The position numbers and the translations under genes are program-made. The notes under the pieces were generated by a model. The model was not told the origin of the DNA, did no database searches, and saw only the letters and a list, made by a program, of their open reading frames with translations. From Planctomycetota bacterium (GTDB lineage Bacteria > Planctomycetota > Phycisphaerae > Sedimentisphaerales > Anaerobacaceae), in the NCBI GenBank assembly GCA_019456195.1, contig VRUK01000044.1, positions 1-44,615 of the forward strand: DNA of 44,615 bases, read 5' to 3'. Shown in pieces: positions 1-8,209 of this stretch (position 1 is the first letter of the stretch; every line of letters begins with the position of its first letter).

Positions 1-450
1 TATATTGGCAATATAGACACTATCATCGGTGCTCATAACAGCGCCCGAGAGCAGTTGGAGTTTCTTTTCTACCATCTTATGTTTTATGGCGTTTTCGACG
101 GTTATCGTGATGGCTTTGAGATAGTTTTGATCGAGATCTTTTATCAGATAATCATAAGCGCCGTCTTTCCAGGCCCTGATGGCCGTGTCCTCATCTCCGG
201 CTCCGGTTACGACTATAACGGGGATATTCTTCACCGACTTCAGGATTTCAAAAGCCGTACCGTCTCCGAGTTCATGATCGGTAATTACGATATCAAATTG
301 GTTGGAATCCAATGCTTGCAGGGCTTCTGAAACAGAGCCGGCGATTATGCAATCATAAGGGATGTCATTCTCGCTCACAAACCGCTTAAAAGCCATCTGA
401 TCGAGCTGGTTGTCTTCGATGAACAGAACTTTATATCTTGTGTTTTCCAT
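1..450 (-). CDS. Response regulator receiver domain joined to a PAS-like sensor region, truncated at the window edge
   Basis: Reading the minus strand from ATG at 450 gives an open frame that runs off the left end. Residues 1-120 form a CheY-like receiver with the acidic pair ED near residue 12, the likely phospho-acceptor D58 (in VITDHELG), a conserved T in VVTGAG and the switch lysine in YLIKD. After a helical linker the sequence LSGAVMSTDDSVYIAN looks like the start of a PAS domain, so the full protein is probably a receiver-PAS sensor, perhaps a hybrid kinase or cyclase. It starts 5 nt after the preceding response regulator ends, with GGAG just upstream, so it is the third gene of a signalling operon. 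The output domain is not visible. Confidence 0.85.
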   Translation of the reverse strand, partial: MENTRYKVLFIEDNQLDQMAFKRFVSENDIPYDCIIAGSVSEALQALDSNQFDIVITDHELGDGTAFEILKSVKNIPVIVVTGAGDEDTAIRAWKDGAYDYLIKDLDQNYLKAITITVENAIKHKMVEKKLQLLSGAVMSTDDSVYIANI

Positions 451-454
451 AATA

Positions 455-877
455 CTAATCTCCATTCGACGGTAGTTTACTTAAAGTCCAATACAGGTTA
501 ACGGTACTTATTGCTTCGGTGAACTCGGCATAATCAACAGATTTGACTATATAGCCGGCAACGCTGAGCTTAAAGCTGTCGATAATATCCTGCTGCTGGC
601 TGGATGTAGTCAGGACTACGACAGGTATCTTTTTCAGGGTATCGTCTGCTTTTACGATTTGTAGAAATTCGATGCCGTTCATCTTCGGCATATTCAAATC
701 CAGGAAGATGATACACGGTTTGTTATTGCCGTTGTTTTTTAGATACTCCAGGGCTTCTTCACCGTTGGCTGTACTAACCAACTGGTTTTTAATATTCAGA
801 TCTTTGAACGCACGTTTAACGATCATCACGTCCACATTGTCATCTTCAACGAGTAATATTGGCTTTGAGTTTCTCAC
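455..877 (-). CDS. Single-domain response regulator, Rcp1-like
   Basis: This 140-residue protein is a stand-alone receiver of the Rcp1 type, the class often paired with phytochrome-like or PAS kinases. Visible residues are the acidic pocket EDD (11-13), phospho-acceptor D60 in IIFLDLNMPKMNG, the TTS switch threonine and the lysine in GYIVKSVD. I chose the GTG at 877 because it is preceded by GGGGG at about 5 nt spacing and begins directly before ILLVEDD; longer readings of the frame only add out-of-frame kinase sequence. It overlaps the 3' end of the upstream kinase by 32 nt, indicating translational coupling and that this kinase is its likely phosphodonor. There is no output domain, so it acts by protein contact. 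Confidence 0.88.
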   Translation of the reverse strand: MRNSKPILLVEDDNVDVMIVKRAFKDLNIKNQLVSTANGEEALEYLKNNGNNKPCIIFLDLNMPKMNGIEFLQIVKADDTLKKIPVVVLTTSSQQQDIIDSFKLSVAGYIVKSVDYAEFTEAISTVNLYWTLSKLPSNGD

Positions 878-2126
878 TTTTAACCCCCATTTTTTGCTTT
901 GGTAAAGTAAAGAAGAATGTGCTTCCTTCGCCGACTTTTGATTCGACCCAGATTCTGCCGTCATATAATTCGACAATTTTTTTTACCACTGTTAGACCGA
1001 CACCGGTCCCTTCGAAATCAGGAGAAGTCGGCAATGCCTGGAATATTTTGAAGATTCTCTCGAAGTGTTTTTCTTCTATGCCGGGGCCATTATCAGCGAC
1101 ACTGAATTCCCAGGAGCCGTTCTTTTGGACACAGCCGATTTTTATCCGGCCCTTTGACTTGTCCATATATTTTATGGCGTTACTGAGCAGATTCTGGAAT
1201 ATCTGCATAATGTGAATTTCATCACACTCAATGACAGGCATTTCATTTTCGATTGTGACAGTAATGTTTTTAGGTGGATCGACCATACTTATAATTTCAG
1301 GGACAAAGGTATTAAGATCGACCTGAATCTTATTTTCTACTGCTCGGCCGGCTCTCGAATATTGAAGGGTACCTTCAATCAGGCTGTACATTCGCTCCAC
1401 ACGCTCCAAAAGCAAATTCACTTGTTCATTGGCTTCATCACCGAGCTTGTCAGAACAGTCAGATAATATCCAGTTGGCTAAGGTTTTAATCCCGCGCAGT
1501 GGTGCCTTCAAATCATGCGAAACTATGGATACAAATTCCTGTAGCTCTTTATTAATATTGTCCACTTTTTTGATCAGTTCATCCTGGTTGAGTTCGGTTT
1601 GTTTGCGTTTGGTGATGTCCCTGATTACGGCAATGACAAACTGTTTGTCTCCTAGCGAGCCGGCTGAAAGGGACATTTCTATCTGGAATATGTTTCCGTT
1701 ACTTCGCAGAGCCGGAAGTTCGACAGTACAACCGATTACCCCGTCGGGCTTTCCTATGTCGAAATAGCTTTGTAAATATTGACTGTGATGGTGCCTGTAT
1801 TGCTCGGGCATCAGAGGCTCGATAGGTTGACCGAGCATGTCTTCTTTCTTGTAGCCAAACATCTCTTCTGCCGCTGGATTGAACAGACTTATTAATCCAT
1901 CATTTCCGATTGATATCATCGCATCAGGGATTGCACTTATAATCATCTGTAATAGGTTTTCCTTATGTGCAAGATGCGCAAGGATTTCCTCCACTTGCTT
2001 ATGCCGGGCTATTTCCGGTTTGGGCTTTTCATTAGTCTTTTCCGGCTTAAATGTTTGTTCTTTGACTATTTCATCACGAGCTGGCTTTTTTTTGTGTTTT
2101 TTTCTAAGCATTTCCTTGCTCTTCAC
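846..2126 (-). CDS. PAS-domain sensor histidine kinase
   Basis: The protein has about 426 residues. A basic N-terminus (KKHKKK) is followed by a PAS domain with PAC-type end (roughly 50-175, with IPDAMISIGNDGLISLFNPAAEEMFGY), a HisKA dimerisation domain with H-box FVSIVSHDLKAPLRG, and a HATPase_c domain with N box (NLLSNAIKY), G1 DNGPG and G2 GTGVGL. There is no transmembrane segment, so it is a cytoplasmic kinase. The DLKAPLRG H-box is of the bacteriophytochrome-like HisKA class, which fits the Rcp1-like partner next to it. The start is uncertain: GTG 2126 has no clear ribosome site, and ATG 2111 has AAGGA immediately before it. It is the first gene of the 2126-to-1 operon. Confidence 0.9.
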   Translation of the reverse strand: MKSKEMLRKKHKKKPARDEIVKEQTFKPEKTNEKPKPEIARHKQVEEILAHLAHKENLLQMIISAIPDAMISIGNDGLISLFNPAAEEMFGYKKEDMLGQPIEPLMPEQYRHHHSQYLQSYFDIGKPDGVIGCTVELPALRSNGNIFQIEMSLSAGSLGDKQFVIAVIRDITKRKQTELNQDELIKKVDNINKELQEFVSIVSHDLKAPLRGIKTLANWILSDCSDKLGDEANEQVNLLLERVERMYSLIEGTLQYSRAGRAVENKIQVDLNTFVPEIISMVDPPKNITVTIENEMPVIECDEIHIMQIFQNLLSNAIKYMDKSKGRIKIGCVQKNGSWEFSVADNGPGIEEKHFERIFKIFQALPTSPDFEGTGVGLTVVKKIVELYDGRIWVESKVGEGSTFFFTLPKQKMGVKSEKLKANITR

Positions 2127-2556
2127 ATTATTACGTTTTACTTTTAGTTGCTATAGTTGTTATTTACTAGAGCAACATTGCCCCCTGCTCGTTCATAACA
2201 AGTTTATCGCTATTCAAGTATAGTCAAGCTCACTGTTGTGAGAGACATTCTTTAAATCTCTCAGCCCTTGCCGATAATAGTGAGCTTTAGAGTCATTCTT
2301 TTCCGTTTTCGTCCAGTCTTATTCATATTCCTCTTGATTATGGAGATTATCGGCATATAAGAGGTGCAATTTCAGAATAAAAGCCGTTTTGTGGGCCATA
2401 AAAAGACTTTTTCTGGTATTTCCAGGGGTGATTATTTTCTGCCCAAAGTGGCATTTTTGTATTGGTCGGATTAGAAAATAAGGCATAAAATCCCATTGTG
2501 AAGTACTACAAGTGGGAAATATTGCATGCTATTGGGGTAGGAAATTGGCAATGGGC

Positions 2557-2585
2557 TTGACAACGGCATTGGCGGCTGTTATAAT
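2557..2585 (+). promoter_or_regulatory. Perfect sigma-70 consensus promoter for the small lipoprotein gene
   Basis: TTGACA lies at 2557-2562 and TATAAT at 2580-2585, with exactly 17 bp between them. Both hexamers are full consensus. Transcription should begin near 2592, giving a leader of about 110 nt before the ATG at 2701. The rest of the 2129-2556 gap shows no gene that I can support. Confidence 0.8.
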
Positions 2586-2601
2586 GGAAACCAGTTAGGG
2601 G

Positions 2602-2634
2602 TGTGTCTTTTGCCCCTTAAATAATAAAGACACA
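2602..2634 (+). promoter_or_regulatory. Leader hairpin in the lipoprotein 5' UTR
   Basis: A perfect 9-bp inverted repeat, TGTGTCTTT (2602-2610) and AAAGACACA (2626-2634), encloses a 15-nt loop. It begins about 10 nt after the predicted transcription start, so it would cap the 5' end of the mRNA. It has no U-run after it and is therefore more likely a stability or regulatory hairpin than a terminator. Confidence 0.45.
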
Positions 2635-2700
2635 GGCTGGCTTATAAATAAGACCCGCCCGATAACTGTAGCCAAGATGTAGGATTTCAAAGAGGGAATT

Positions 2701-2931
2701 ATGATGAAAAGCATTTCTGCGTGGAAGGTAATGCAAGTTGTTATTTTGTGTGCTTTGTTTTTAGTGCCTTTAGGGTGCAGGTCTTATGATCAGATGGGTG
2801 AAACAGCGGCCGAAGGGCACAGAAGACATCAGCGGACTCTTCGTCTTAACCGTCAGGGGATGATGGCGGATTTAGATACGTTTATGCTGCTTGATAGGCC
2901 CAGCAAACTGACCGACAAGAGGATACCTTAG
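2701..2931 (+). CDS. Small predicted lipoprotein of unknown function
   Basis: This 76-residue protein has a basic N-terminus, a hydrophobic stretch (VMQVVILCALFLVPL) and a cysteine at about residue 26 in VPLGC. That is an imperfect lipobox, since proline sits where leucine is usual. The mature part is short and charged, ending LDTFMLLDRPSKLTDKRIP. I recall similar short planctomycete proteins with a LLLDRPS motif but cannot name a function. AGAGGGA precedes the tandem ATGs; ATG 2704 would give the better spacing. A perfect promoter and leader hairpin lie upstream, implying strong, possibly constitutive expression. It is monocistronic and convergent with the dehydratase gene. Confidence 0.75.
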   Translation: MMKSISAWKVMQVVILCALFLVPLGCRSYDQMGETAAEGHRRHQRTLRLNRQGMMADLDTFMLLDRPSKLTDKRIP

Positions 2932-2986
2932 TAGCAACATAAGTGCATAAGAGTACAAGTTGTTAGTTTCCTTGTGGGGGGTGTTC

Positions 2987-4981
2987 TTAAGTATTGGCGG
3001 GTTCTGTGGAGGTAGTAGTCCGGCCAATATATTCCGGTATGAGTTCCTTGATTTTTTGAACTATTTGGCTGTGGTTTTGTGCTTTGGCGATATTTATCAG
3101 TTCGTTTATACCGGCCCAAAGCCTCTCGCGGTCCATCGGGATATTATTCCATATGCTGATTTTGGGATGCCTCGTACGCTGCATGTCTTCGCCTTCTATT
3201 CGCAGTTCCTCAAAGAGTTTCTCGCCGGGTCTGGGTTTAGTGATAGTGATTTCAATATCTTCTTCGGGCCTGAAACCGCTGAGCGTAATAAGTTCCCTGG
3301 CCAGTTCTATAATCTTCACCGGCTCGCCCATATCAAGGACAAAGATTTCCCCGCCTTTTCCCATCGTCGCCGCCTGAAGCACGAGCTGACTTGCCTCGGG
3401 TATGGTCATAAAATAGCGTTTCATTTCTGGATGTGTAACAGTCACCGGGCCGCCCCGGGATATTTGTTTTTTGAAGATAGGTACAACTGAGCCGTCAGAG
3501 CCAAGCACGTTACCAAAGCGAACAGTTACAAAGTGAGTTTTACTGGTTCTGTTGAGGTCTTGGATGTACATTTCTGCAATTCGCTTTGATGAGCCCATTA
3601 TACTGGTCGGGTTAACGGCTTTGTCGGTGCTGATCATTACAAAGTTGGTCGTTTCGTTATTATCTGCCGCATCGGCGACGGTTTGTGTGCCAACAATATT
3701 GTTCTTGATGGCTTCACCGGCATTAAGCTCCATCAAAGGTACGTGCTTATGGGCAGCGGCATGAATAACAATCTGTGGTTTATAATTTTCGAAAATTTCG
3801 CACACTCGGGCTCTGTCGGTAATATCACAAATAATCGCTTTTATGGAGACCGCGGGAAATTGCGTGCACAATTCACGCTCGATATAGAATAGTGGATTTT
3901 CCGCCTGCTCGACAAGCAAAAGCAGCTTCGGATTGAAATTGCATAGTTGTCTGCACATTTCCGAACCGATGGAACCGCCGGCGCCGGTAACCAGAATTGT
4001 TTTGTCTCGTGCAAAGTTTTCTATAAGGTACAGATCAAGCTGCACAGCTTCTCTGCCTAACAAATCATTGATATCAACATCTCGAATCTGGGAGACACGA
4101 AACTTGCCCGAGGCTATATCCGTAATTGACGGTACGGTTCGGAAGCGAATCTTTGTACCTTCGCATACCTGGATTACGCGTCTGAGCTGCTGATGACTCG
4201 CAGAGGGCATTGCGATGGCAATTTCTTCGATGTTGCGCTCCTGACAAACTTCCGGCAATTGCTCAACAACACCAAGGATCGGTATTCCATGAATATTTGT
4301 GCCTTTTTTAGCCGGATCATCATCAATAAAGCCGACAACCTCATACTCAGCTACGGTCATACGGTGCATTTCTCGTAGTAGTGCTTCGCCTGCATTGCCT
4401 GCGCCGACTATAAGAAAGCGTTTCATTCGGCCTGCTTCTGAAGTTCGAAACTCCTCATAGTATAGACGTATTATTATCCGTAATCCACTTAGCAGCACAA
4501 TGGTGGCAAACATGTCGGCTATACATACACCTTCTGCTGGTCTGTGAAGGTCTGGTGGTATATTTGCGCGAACGACTTCGATGTTGGTTGTTACAAACCA
4601 TACAAAAACGATAATTAATGTACTTACGAATGAAGCCCACAATATCCCGCGAAGATCGGAAATCCCAACATAGCGCCACCAACCGCGATATTGTTTGAAA
4701 AATCCGAATACAGGGAGCTTCACGATAAGAAAAAACAGTAACAAAGTTGGATATATATCTACCCAGCCAGGTTTTTCAAAATTCATATTGTGTATCACCA
4801 GGAAGGATAACATCAAAGAAGAAGCGAAAGCAGTTATGTGAGCAAGCATAATCAAAGGTCTGCGGTAACGCAGCAGTATAGCGGGAGGATGAGTTGAAGA
4901 TTCTTGCAGGCTTTGATTCTTGTTATTTAGCAGGGTATTGGTGTTTCTCTCAGGCATTTTTTTTGTTACTGTGGTTTTCAC
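2987..4981 (-). CDS. Membrane-bound nucleoside-diphosphate-sugar 4,6-dehydratase (CapD/WbpM/PglF family)
   Basis: The protein has about 664 residues. Four hydrophobic segments in the first 140 residues anchor it. A first Rossmann-like region carries GAGNAGEAL (about 190-300). The second is an extended SDR domain with TGAGGSIGSEM for NAD(P) binding, HAAAHKHVPLME, STDKAVNPT and MGSSKR. The usual SDR Tyr-x3-Lys is replaced by Met-x3-Lys, as known for large UDP-GlcNAc 4,6-dehydratases such as WbpM and PglF. It would convert a UDP-HexNAc to the 4-keto-6-deoxy sugar for capsule, O-antigen or glycan synthesis. The start is weakly defined: GTG 4981 has only GGAT upstream. It follows the membrane protein gene by 43 nt. 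No glycosyltransferase cluster is visible around it. Confidence 0.9.
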   Translation of the reverse strand: MKTTVTKKMPERNTNTLLNNKNQSLQESSTHPPAILLRYRRPLIMLAHITAFASSLMLSFLVIHNMNFEKPGWVDIYPTLLLFFLIVKLPVFGFFKQYRGWWRYVGISDLRGILWASFVSTLIIVFVWFVTTNIEVVRANIPPDLHRPAEGVCIADMFATIVLLSGLRIIIRLYYEEFRTSEAGRMKRFLIVGAGNAGEALLREMHRMTVAEYEVVGFIDDDPAKKGTNIHGIPILGVVEQLPEVCQERNIEEIAIAMPSASHQQLRRVIQVCEGTKIRFRTVPSITDIASGKFRVSQIRDVDINDLLGREAVQLDLYLIENFARDKTILVTGAGGSIGSEMCRQLCNFNPKLLLLVEQAENPLFYIERELCTQFPAVSIKAIICDITDRARVCEIFENYKPQIVIHAAAHKHVPLMELNAGEAIKNNIVGTQTVADAADNNETTNFVMISTDKAVNPTSIMGSSKRIAEMYIQDLNRTSKTHFVTVRFGNVLGSDGSVVPIFKKQISRGGPVTVTHPEMKRYFMTIPEASQLVLQAATMGKGGEIFVLDMGEPVKIIELARELITLSGFRPEEDIEITITKPRPGEKLFEELRIEGEDMQRTRHPKISIWNNIPMDRERLWAGINELINIAKAQNHSQIVQKIKELIPEYIGRTTTSTEPANT

Positions 4982-5024
4982 TTATCCGGTATATCTTGGG
5001 TATTCATGCAAAAAGATTCTTCTA

Positions 5025-6362
5025 TTATTCTTGCGAAGACGATGAATCCGGTTCTGTTTGCTGCTCCGGCTGTAACGGATCTTGCTGTGGTTGGGATTCC
5101 GTTGTGTCCGGCTCAATTTCAGCTTCGTCAAAATATGTATAAATATCCTCCAGAGCAGTATTGTCAACTTTGTAGCGCATAAGCGAATAGATTATGGTAT
5201 TGGCAGAGAAATAAAAGCTTATTATGAAAGAAACTACTAAACCCACAACGGCCAGCAAAAACAAGTACACCAAAAAGGCCGCTATTGATTCGGACCAGTT
5301 GGTTGTTGCTACATCTGAAGAACCAAGCAGTTTCATAAAATCCGGCTTTGGCCAGATTGCCGTAAGTTTATTGACCTCTTTGCTGTTTTCCACCCAGACG
5401 CCGAGCTGCAGGAACTGGTGTGTAACCAAAAGCAGAATAAAGGCGAAAAAACGAACAAATGTATAACTAATTGCCCCATATACAGCGGCTATTGTTGTAT
5501 AAAAACCCATTCGCCAGGGCTTTGCATAGACATAACTAAAGGAACGGCTTATCGAATCAAAACAGTCGGAGCCGTCATATGCTACAGCGGGGAACATCAG
5601 GTTGAATCCGGCAAACATCCCTATTAAAACGACCGTGATAAGCGCCCCGGCAATCAAAGCTAACGGAACAGAGATACCCATTATCAGTTCCCCGGCCCAG
5701 GGAATGTTAACTATAAGTCCGAGGATAAAGATGAATATCACTGGGACGATGATTATGCCGATGGGTGTCAAAGGTGCGACAAAAAAGCTTGTAAACCTTT
5801 GTATGCTGAATCGCAGTGCTTCGGTCAGGCCTGGTTTTTCACCCCGGGCAAACTGAAGTGCTGCGATTCGACAGATAGCTCCGCCGGCAATGGAAATCAC
5901 AGCAAGGTATATTACAAAAAAGATTATACAATAAATGAAGTGGTGCCTTAACGCCCATTCCGCCGCCTTAAAATAACCAACGATATTTTTCACTACACCG
6001 GGGATATCCAATGCAAATACTGAATCTACTGAAGCCTGGAATGTTGTGGCTGTGAAGTGCCAAAGTGTGGAAAATACTCCCGTGCCACGACTTTTTCCCC
6101 GGTTTGTTTCGATATATGCCTTTATTTGGCTCGGATTGTTCATGTAAGTTTGTAACTCTGTTTCTGCAATTTTCCCCTGAGTGTTTCGTATGACGACTAC
6201 TGTTTCGCTGAAGTCCATAATCCGACCGGCTAGGCATATAATGACCAGTGCAGAGAAAATAATTATCAATTTGGTTGGCTGAATAGCCATTCGGAAAGTG
6301 CGGAATATTTTCGGAAACAGAAGTCCTTCAAAAACTATTGAGGAATTACTTTCGCTGACCAT
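5025..6362 (-). CDS. Polytopic membrane protein of unknown function
   Basis: The 445-residue protein has about six to seven hydrophobic segments (near 28-45, 140-165, 190-225, 230-255, 285-315 and 365-395), a soluble loop after the first one and an acidic, Gln/Pro/Ser-rich cytoplasmic tail from about 415 on. It resembles the multi-spanning membrane proteins common in planctomycetes with YIP1-like or GDPD-membrane-domain architecture, but I do not recognise a specific family. The ATG at 6362 is well supported by AGGAAGGAAG 5 nt upstream. It precedes the CapD-like gene by 43 nt and is probably co-transcribed with it, which suggests but does not prove a cell-envelope role. Confidence 0.75.
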   Translation of the reverse strand: MVSESNSSIVFEGLLFPKIFRTFRMAIQPTKLIIIFSALVIICLAGRIMDFSETVVVIRNTQGKIAETELQTYMNNPSQIKAYIETNRGKSRGTGVFSTLWHFTATTFQASVDSVFALDIPGVVKNIVGYFKAAEWALRHHFIYCIIFFVIYLAVISIAGGAICRIAALQFARGEKPGLTEALRFSIQRFTSFFVAPLTPIGIIIVPVIFIFILGLIVNIPWAGELIMGISVPLALIAGALITVVLIGMFAGFNLMFPAVAYDGSDCFDSISRSFSYVYAKPWRMGFYTTIAAVYGAISYTFVRFFAFILLLVTHQFLQLGVWVENSKEVNKLTAIWPKPDFMKLLGSSDVATTNWSESIAAFLVYLFLLAVVGLVVSFIISFYFSANTIIYSLMRYKVDNTALEDIYTYFDEAEIEPDTTESQPQQDPLQPEQQTEPDSSSSQE

Positions 6363-6484
6363 TTTGCTTCCTTCCTACAAGGTTACAATCGATATTGGTC
6401 TGGTGAAGAATAACCGAAAGTATTTATAACGTATTATCGGTAGGTTTCAACAGATTTCATAAGATTTTGTTATTGTGCTGTTGT

Positions 6485-6703
6485 TTAGTGCTTGCCAGAG
6501 GCGCCATCAGAGGATGTTCCGGATGGTTCGTCCGAATCTTGTGGTTGTAGTCCGGAAACAAATTTATATTCGGAATCCAGCCACTCGCCCAAATCTATAA
6601 ACTTACAACGTTTGGAGCAGAAGGGAAAGAACATGGCTTCTTTAGAGTGTTCTTGAATTGGTCCTTGAACGATTTTATTGCAGACAGGGCATCGGTGTTT
6701 CAT
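6485..6703 (-). CDS. yacG: YacG-like zinc-binding protein (DNA gyrase inhibitor family)
   Basis: From ATG 6703 the protein has 72 residues, the normal size for YacG. It shows the diagnostic four cysteines, MKHRCPVCNK then FFPFCSKRCKFIDLGEWLDSEY. The CSxRC-x-xDLGxW pattern is the YacG signature. In Escherichia coli YacG binds GyrB and inhibits gyrase; a role here is inferred only from the family. A longer reading of the frame extends upstream into the DksA-like gene and is not supported. The tail (SDEPSGTSSDG) is acidic and likely disordered. It lies 23 nt downstream of the DksA-like gene, on the same transcript. No clear ribosome site is seen. Confidence 0.85.
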   Translation of the reverse strand: MKHRCPVCNKIVQGPIQEHSKEAMFFPFCSKRCKFIDLGEWLDSEYKFVSGLQPQDSDEPSGTSSDGASGKH

Positions 6704-6726
6704 ATTAATATAAATTGTTATATTTA

Positions 6727-7176
6727 TTATTCTTGCACGAGGCCCTGTTCCAGCATTCGTGCATAATCGACACAGTACTTGGCCCATGGCTGAGCTTCAA
6801 GGCGGGCCTTTCGTATCAACTTGCCGGTGCCTTCGCAGATGCCATAAGTTTGATTTTCAACACGTTCGAGTGCTTCGTCGATTTCTCTGAGCAGTTTCCT
6901 TTCACCGTCCATCAGTCCCAAAGCAAATTCTTGTTCGTAGTTATCAGTTCCGATATCCGCCATATGGATTGGCATACTTGACAAGTCACCGCTTGCGTCC
7001 ATTCGGGATTTCTTAAGGGCTTCACCTTCAATGTCGTTTACATTGTTCAGGATTTCCCTGCGTTTTTCCAAAAGCATTTGTCTAAAATGCTTCATATCGG
7101 CTGAAGTCAACGAGCGTTTCTTTGTCCGTGTAGAACTCACTTTTGCTCTGGATGCTTTTTTGCGTTTCTGTGCCAC
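6727..7176 (-). CDS. DksA/TraR-family protein with a degenerate zinc finger
   Basis: The 149-residue protein has a very basic N-terminus (AQKRKKASRAKVSSTRTKKR), a coiled-coil pair of helices (about 30-105) and a C-terminal finger, YGICEGTGKLIRKARLEAQPWAKYCVDYA. DksA family members bind in the RNA polymerase secondary channel and change the response to ppGpp. Here only two of the four usual zinc cysteines remain (CEGT and KYCVDY), which is common among planctomycete homologues as I recall them. The coiled-coil tip carries acidic residues (DIGTDNYEQE). The start is GTG 7176, with AAAGG about 11 nt upstream. It leads the yacG transcript. The 214 bp before it hold no gene. Confidence 0.85.
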   Translation of the reverse strand: MAQKRKKASRAKVSSTRTKKRSLTSADMKHFRQMLLEKRREILNNVNDIEGEALKKSRMDASGDLSSMPIHMADIGTDNYEQEFALGLMDGERKLLREIDEALERVENQTYGICEGTGKLIRKARLEAQPWAKYCVDYARMLEQGLVQE

Positions 7177-7390
7177 TTGCTGATTTACCTTTCTTGCGAC
7201 TACTTTTACAGTTTTTATAAAACTCGATTATAACAGCTTAAAGTATATTATGTATAGTATTTGTTTTTATCCAAAAGTTTCTGGTCGAGCGGCAAAAGTA
7301 TAGCCAGTACAATAAGATTGTTCAAGATAATTTGCACGATAAGTCTTAACGTCTTAATAAGTAAGTGGTTACGTCAGCTACCCATTGTTT

Positions 7391-8209
7391 TTATATATGT
7401 TTATCGGTGATTTGGTCGCTGTCTTTTGCAAATTTTCCCAGCGGAATAAAGAATTTTTCCCTGCCGAGGCTGCCTACGAATGTCCTGACACCAAAGACTT
7501 TTTCTATTTGCTCCGGGGAAAAAACATCTTTGGTTTGGCCGATATGATAATCGCTATTGGTGCCCAGGAGTAAAATTTCATCACAATATTGAGCTGCCAT
7601 GTTGATATCGTGCGTTATAGCTACAATCGTCTTGCCTTTTTCCAGTTGTGTGCTTTTGAGCAAGTCATATATGCCAACCTGATGTTTCAAATCCAAAAAG
7701 CTCGTAGGCTCATCTAAAAGCAAAACAGGGCTGTTCGCCGCAAGCGCCCTTGCGATAAAAACACGCTGCCGCTCACCGCCGCTGAGGCTTCCAAGGGGAC
7801 GCGAGGCAAACTGAGCTGTGTCGGTCGCCTCGAGCGCTTCATTAACTATCTGTTTGTCTGTTTTGTTCTCGAACCCGAATGTCCCGAAATATGGCGTTCT
7901 TGCCATTAAAACCGTTTCTATTACAGAAAAGCCGAATACCGGCACAAATTCCTGCCTGACGACCGCCACTTTTCCGGCAAGAGCTTCCCAGTTGTATGAT
8001 TCTATTGGTGTCGCGTCAATTTTTATGGTTCCCGATTTTGGTTTTAGTGCTCCGCACAGCAGGTTAAGCAGTGTGCTCTTACCGGCTCCATTGGGACCGG
8101 CTATTGCTAGAAATGTCCCCGCTTTGATTTCGAAGCTGATGTCTTTTAAAATCGTGTTTTGCTGTGTATAACCGAAGCTTAGATTTTTAACCTCTATAAT
8201 AGTGCTCAT
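7391..8209 (-). CDS. ABC transporter ATP-binding protein of a cobalamin/siderophore importer
   Basis: The 272-residue protein is a type II importer ATPase of the BtuD/FecE/FhuC class. It has Walker A GPNGAGKST (about 38-46), a Q-loop (VVRQEF), the signature LSGGERQRV, Walker B VLLLDEPTS, a D-loop and the H-loop ITHDINMAAQYCD. It energises uptake through the adjacent FecCD permease and substrate-binding protein. The start ATG 8209 overlaps the permease stop by 4 nt, showing translational coupling. No TonB-dependent receptor is present in the window, so the substrate (cobalamin, haem or ferric siderophore) cannot be fixed. Confidence 0.95.
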   Translation of the reverse strand: MSTIIEVKNLSFGYTQQNTILKDISFEIKAGTFLAIAGPNGAGKSTLLNLLCGALKPKSGTIKIDATPIESYNWEALAGKVAVVRQEFVPVFGFSVIETVLMARTPYFGTFGFENKTDKQIVNEALEATDTAQFASRPLGSLSGGERQRVFIARALAANSPVLLLDEPTSFLDLKHQVGIYDLLKSTQLEKGKTIVAITHDINMAAQYCDEILLLGTNSDYHIGQTKDVFSPEQIEKVFGVRTFVGSLGREKFFIPLGKFAKDSDQITDKHI

